A program made the translations under genes and the position numbers. This document shows positions 6,304 to 6,652 of a stretch of 6,652 nt of DNA, piece after piece. The notes under the pieces were generated by a model that saw only the letters and a list, made by a program, of their open reading frames with translations, was not told the origin of the DNA and made no database searches. The stretch is from Alcaligenaceae bacterium (GTDB lineage: Bacteria; Pseudomonadota; Gammaproteobacteria; Burkholderiales; Burkholderiaceae_B): positions 1 through 6,652 of the forward strand of contig JAJUJN010000115.1 of NCBI GenBank assembly GCA_029265335.1. The letters run 5' to 3'. The number at the start of each line of letters is the position of its first letter. Position 1 is the stretch's first letter.

Positions 6304-6652
6304 CTTCGCCTAACGCGAGGTCGGGCCCCACAGGCACAATGCCGGTGGGGTTGATATTGCGATGACTACCGTAATAGTGCGATTTGATGTGGTGGAAATC
6401 CACCGTGTGTGCGACGCCAGGAATGGCGTATAGCCGTTGCACGAAATTCCACAGGTGTGGGTAGTCTACAATACGCCGGCGGTTGCACTTGAAGTGACCG
6501 TAATACACCGGGTCGAAGCGAATCAGGGTGGTAAATAGCCGCCAGTCGGCCTCGGTGAGGGTGTCTCCGCACAACCAGCTCTGCTCGGCAAGAAGCGATT
6601 CCAACCAGTCGAGCGCGGCGAACAAGGGCTCAACGGCTTCTTCGTAGGCCGA
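6296..6652 (-). CDS. yqjG: Glutathionyl-hydroquinone reductase (omega-like glutathione transferase), C-terminal part
   Basis: This is a cytoplasmic enzyme of the YqjG/ECM4/PcpF family, which reduces glutathionyl-hydroquinones back to hydroquinones with glutathione. Only the last 118 residues are inside the window; the frame is open to the right edge (Ser-Ala-Tyr-Glu-Glu-Ala-Val-Glu-Pro-Leu-Phe). Full-length relatives have about 320-330 residues, so the N-terminal thioredoxin-like domain with the catalytic Cys is outside. Diagnostic features of the C-terminal helical domain are present: GDTLTEADWRLFTTLIRFDPVY, GHFKCNRRRI-DYPHLW, the PGVAHTV-F-HIK-HYYGSH stretch and the family hallmark NPTGIVPVGP close to the end. 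An internal TTG at 6625 is not the start. The stop (TGA, 6298-6296) overlaps proC by 8 bp, tail to tail. The family call is strong; the physiological quinone is unknown. Confidence 0.93.
   Translation of the reverse strand, partial: SAYEEAVEPLFAALDWLESLLAEQSWLCGDTLTEADWRLFTTLIRFDPVYYGHFKCNRRRIVDYPHLWNFVQRLYAIPGVAHTVDFHHIKSHYYGSHRNINPTGIVPVGPDLALGEVN

Noticed and set aside
1..6652. Possible defence system, mobile element, CRISPR array or phage remnant
   Set aside because: Every long stretch is accounted for by recognised metabolic or polysaccharide genes; no transposase, direct-repeat array, tRNA or integrase was seen on either strand.

Overview
The window is an ordinary, gene-dense piece of a GC-rich proteobacterial chromosome. 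The ubiquinone gene ubiA, a glutathionyl-hydroquinone reductase, an Escherichia coli-like WecB and a proteobacterial-type Dps all point to Beta- or Gammaproteobacteria. The dps-ubiA-proC order recalls Burkholderiales-like genomes from memory, but that placement is an inference. No rRNA, tRNA, CRISPR array, insertion sequence, phage gene or attachment site was seen, and all genes look similar in base composition.

Left part (1-4018) is the edge of a surface-polysaccharide locus. It holds the 3' part of wecB (UDP-GlcNAc 2-epimerase, + strand). This meets a two-gene minus-strand unit tail to tail: a membrane polyprenyl-phosphate sugar-1-phosphate transferase, transcribed first, then a TuaG-like family 2 glycosyltransferase. 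A divergent intergenic region of about 124 bp separates that unit from galE (UDP-glucose 4-epimerase, + strand). Together they make nucleotide sugars (UDP-ManNAc, UDP-Gal), load the first sugar phosphate onto the lipid carrier, and add a further sugar.

Right part (4019-6652) is a housekeeping and redox block. dps (ferritin-like iron/DNA protection protein) overlaps ubiA (4-hydroxybenzoate polyprenyltransferase) by 4 bp, and proC (pyrroline-5-carboxylate reductase) follows after 5 bp, so the three look like one operon. At the right edge a minus-strand gene, the C-terminal third of a YqjG/ECM4-type glutathionyl-hydroquinone reductase, overlaps the end of proC by 8 bp.

Packing is tight: both convergent gene pairs overlap at their stop codons, leaving no intergenic terminator. 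The only substantial non-coding stretches are 2815-2938 and 4019-4103, and each contains small inverted repeats that may be regulatory. I did not find a convincing undescribed system; the findings are modest local observations.
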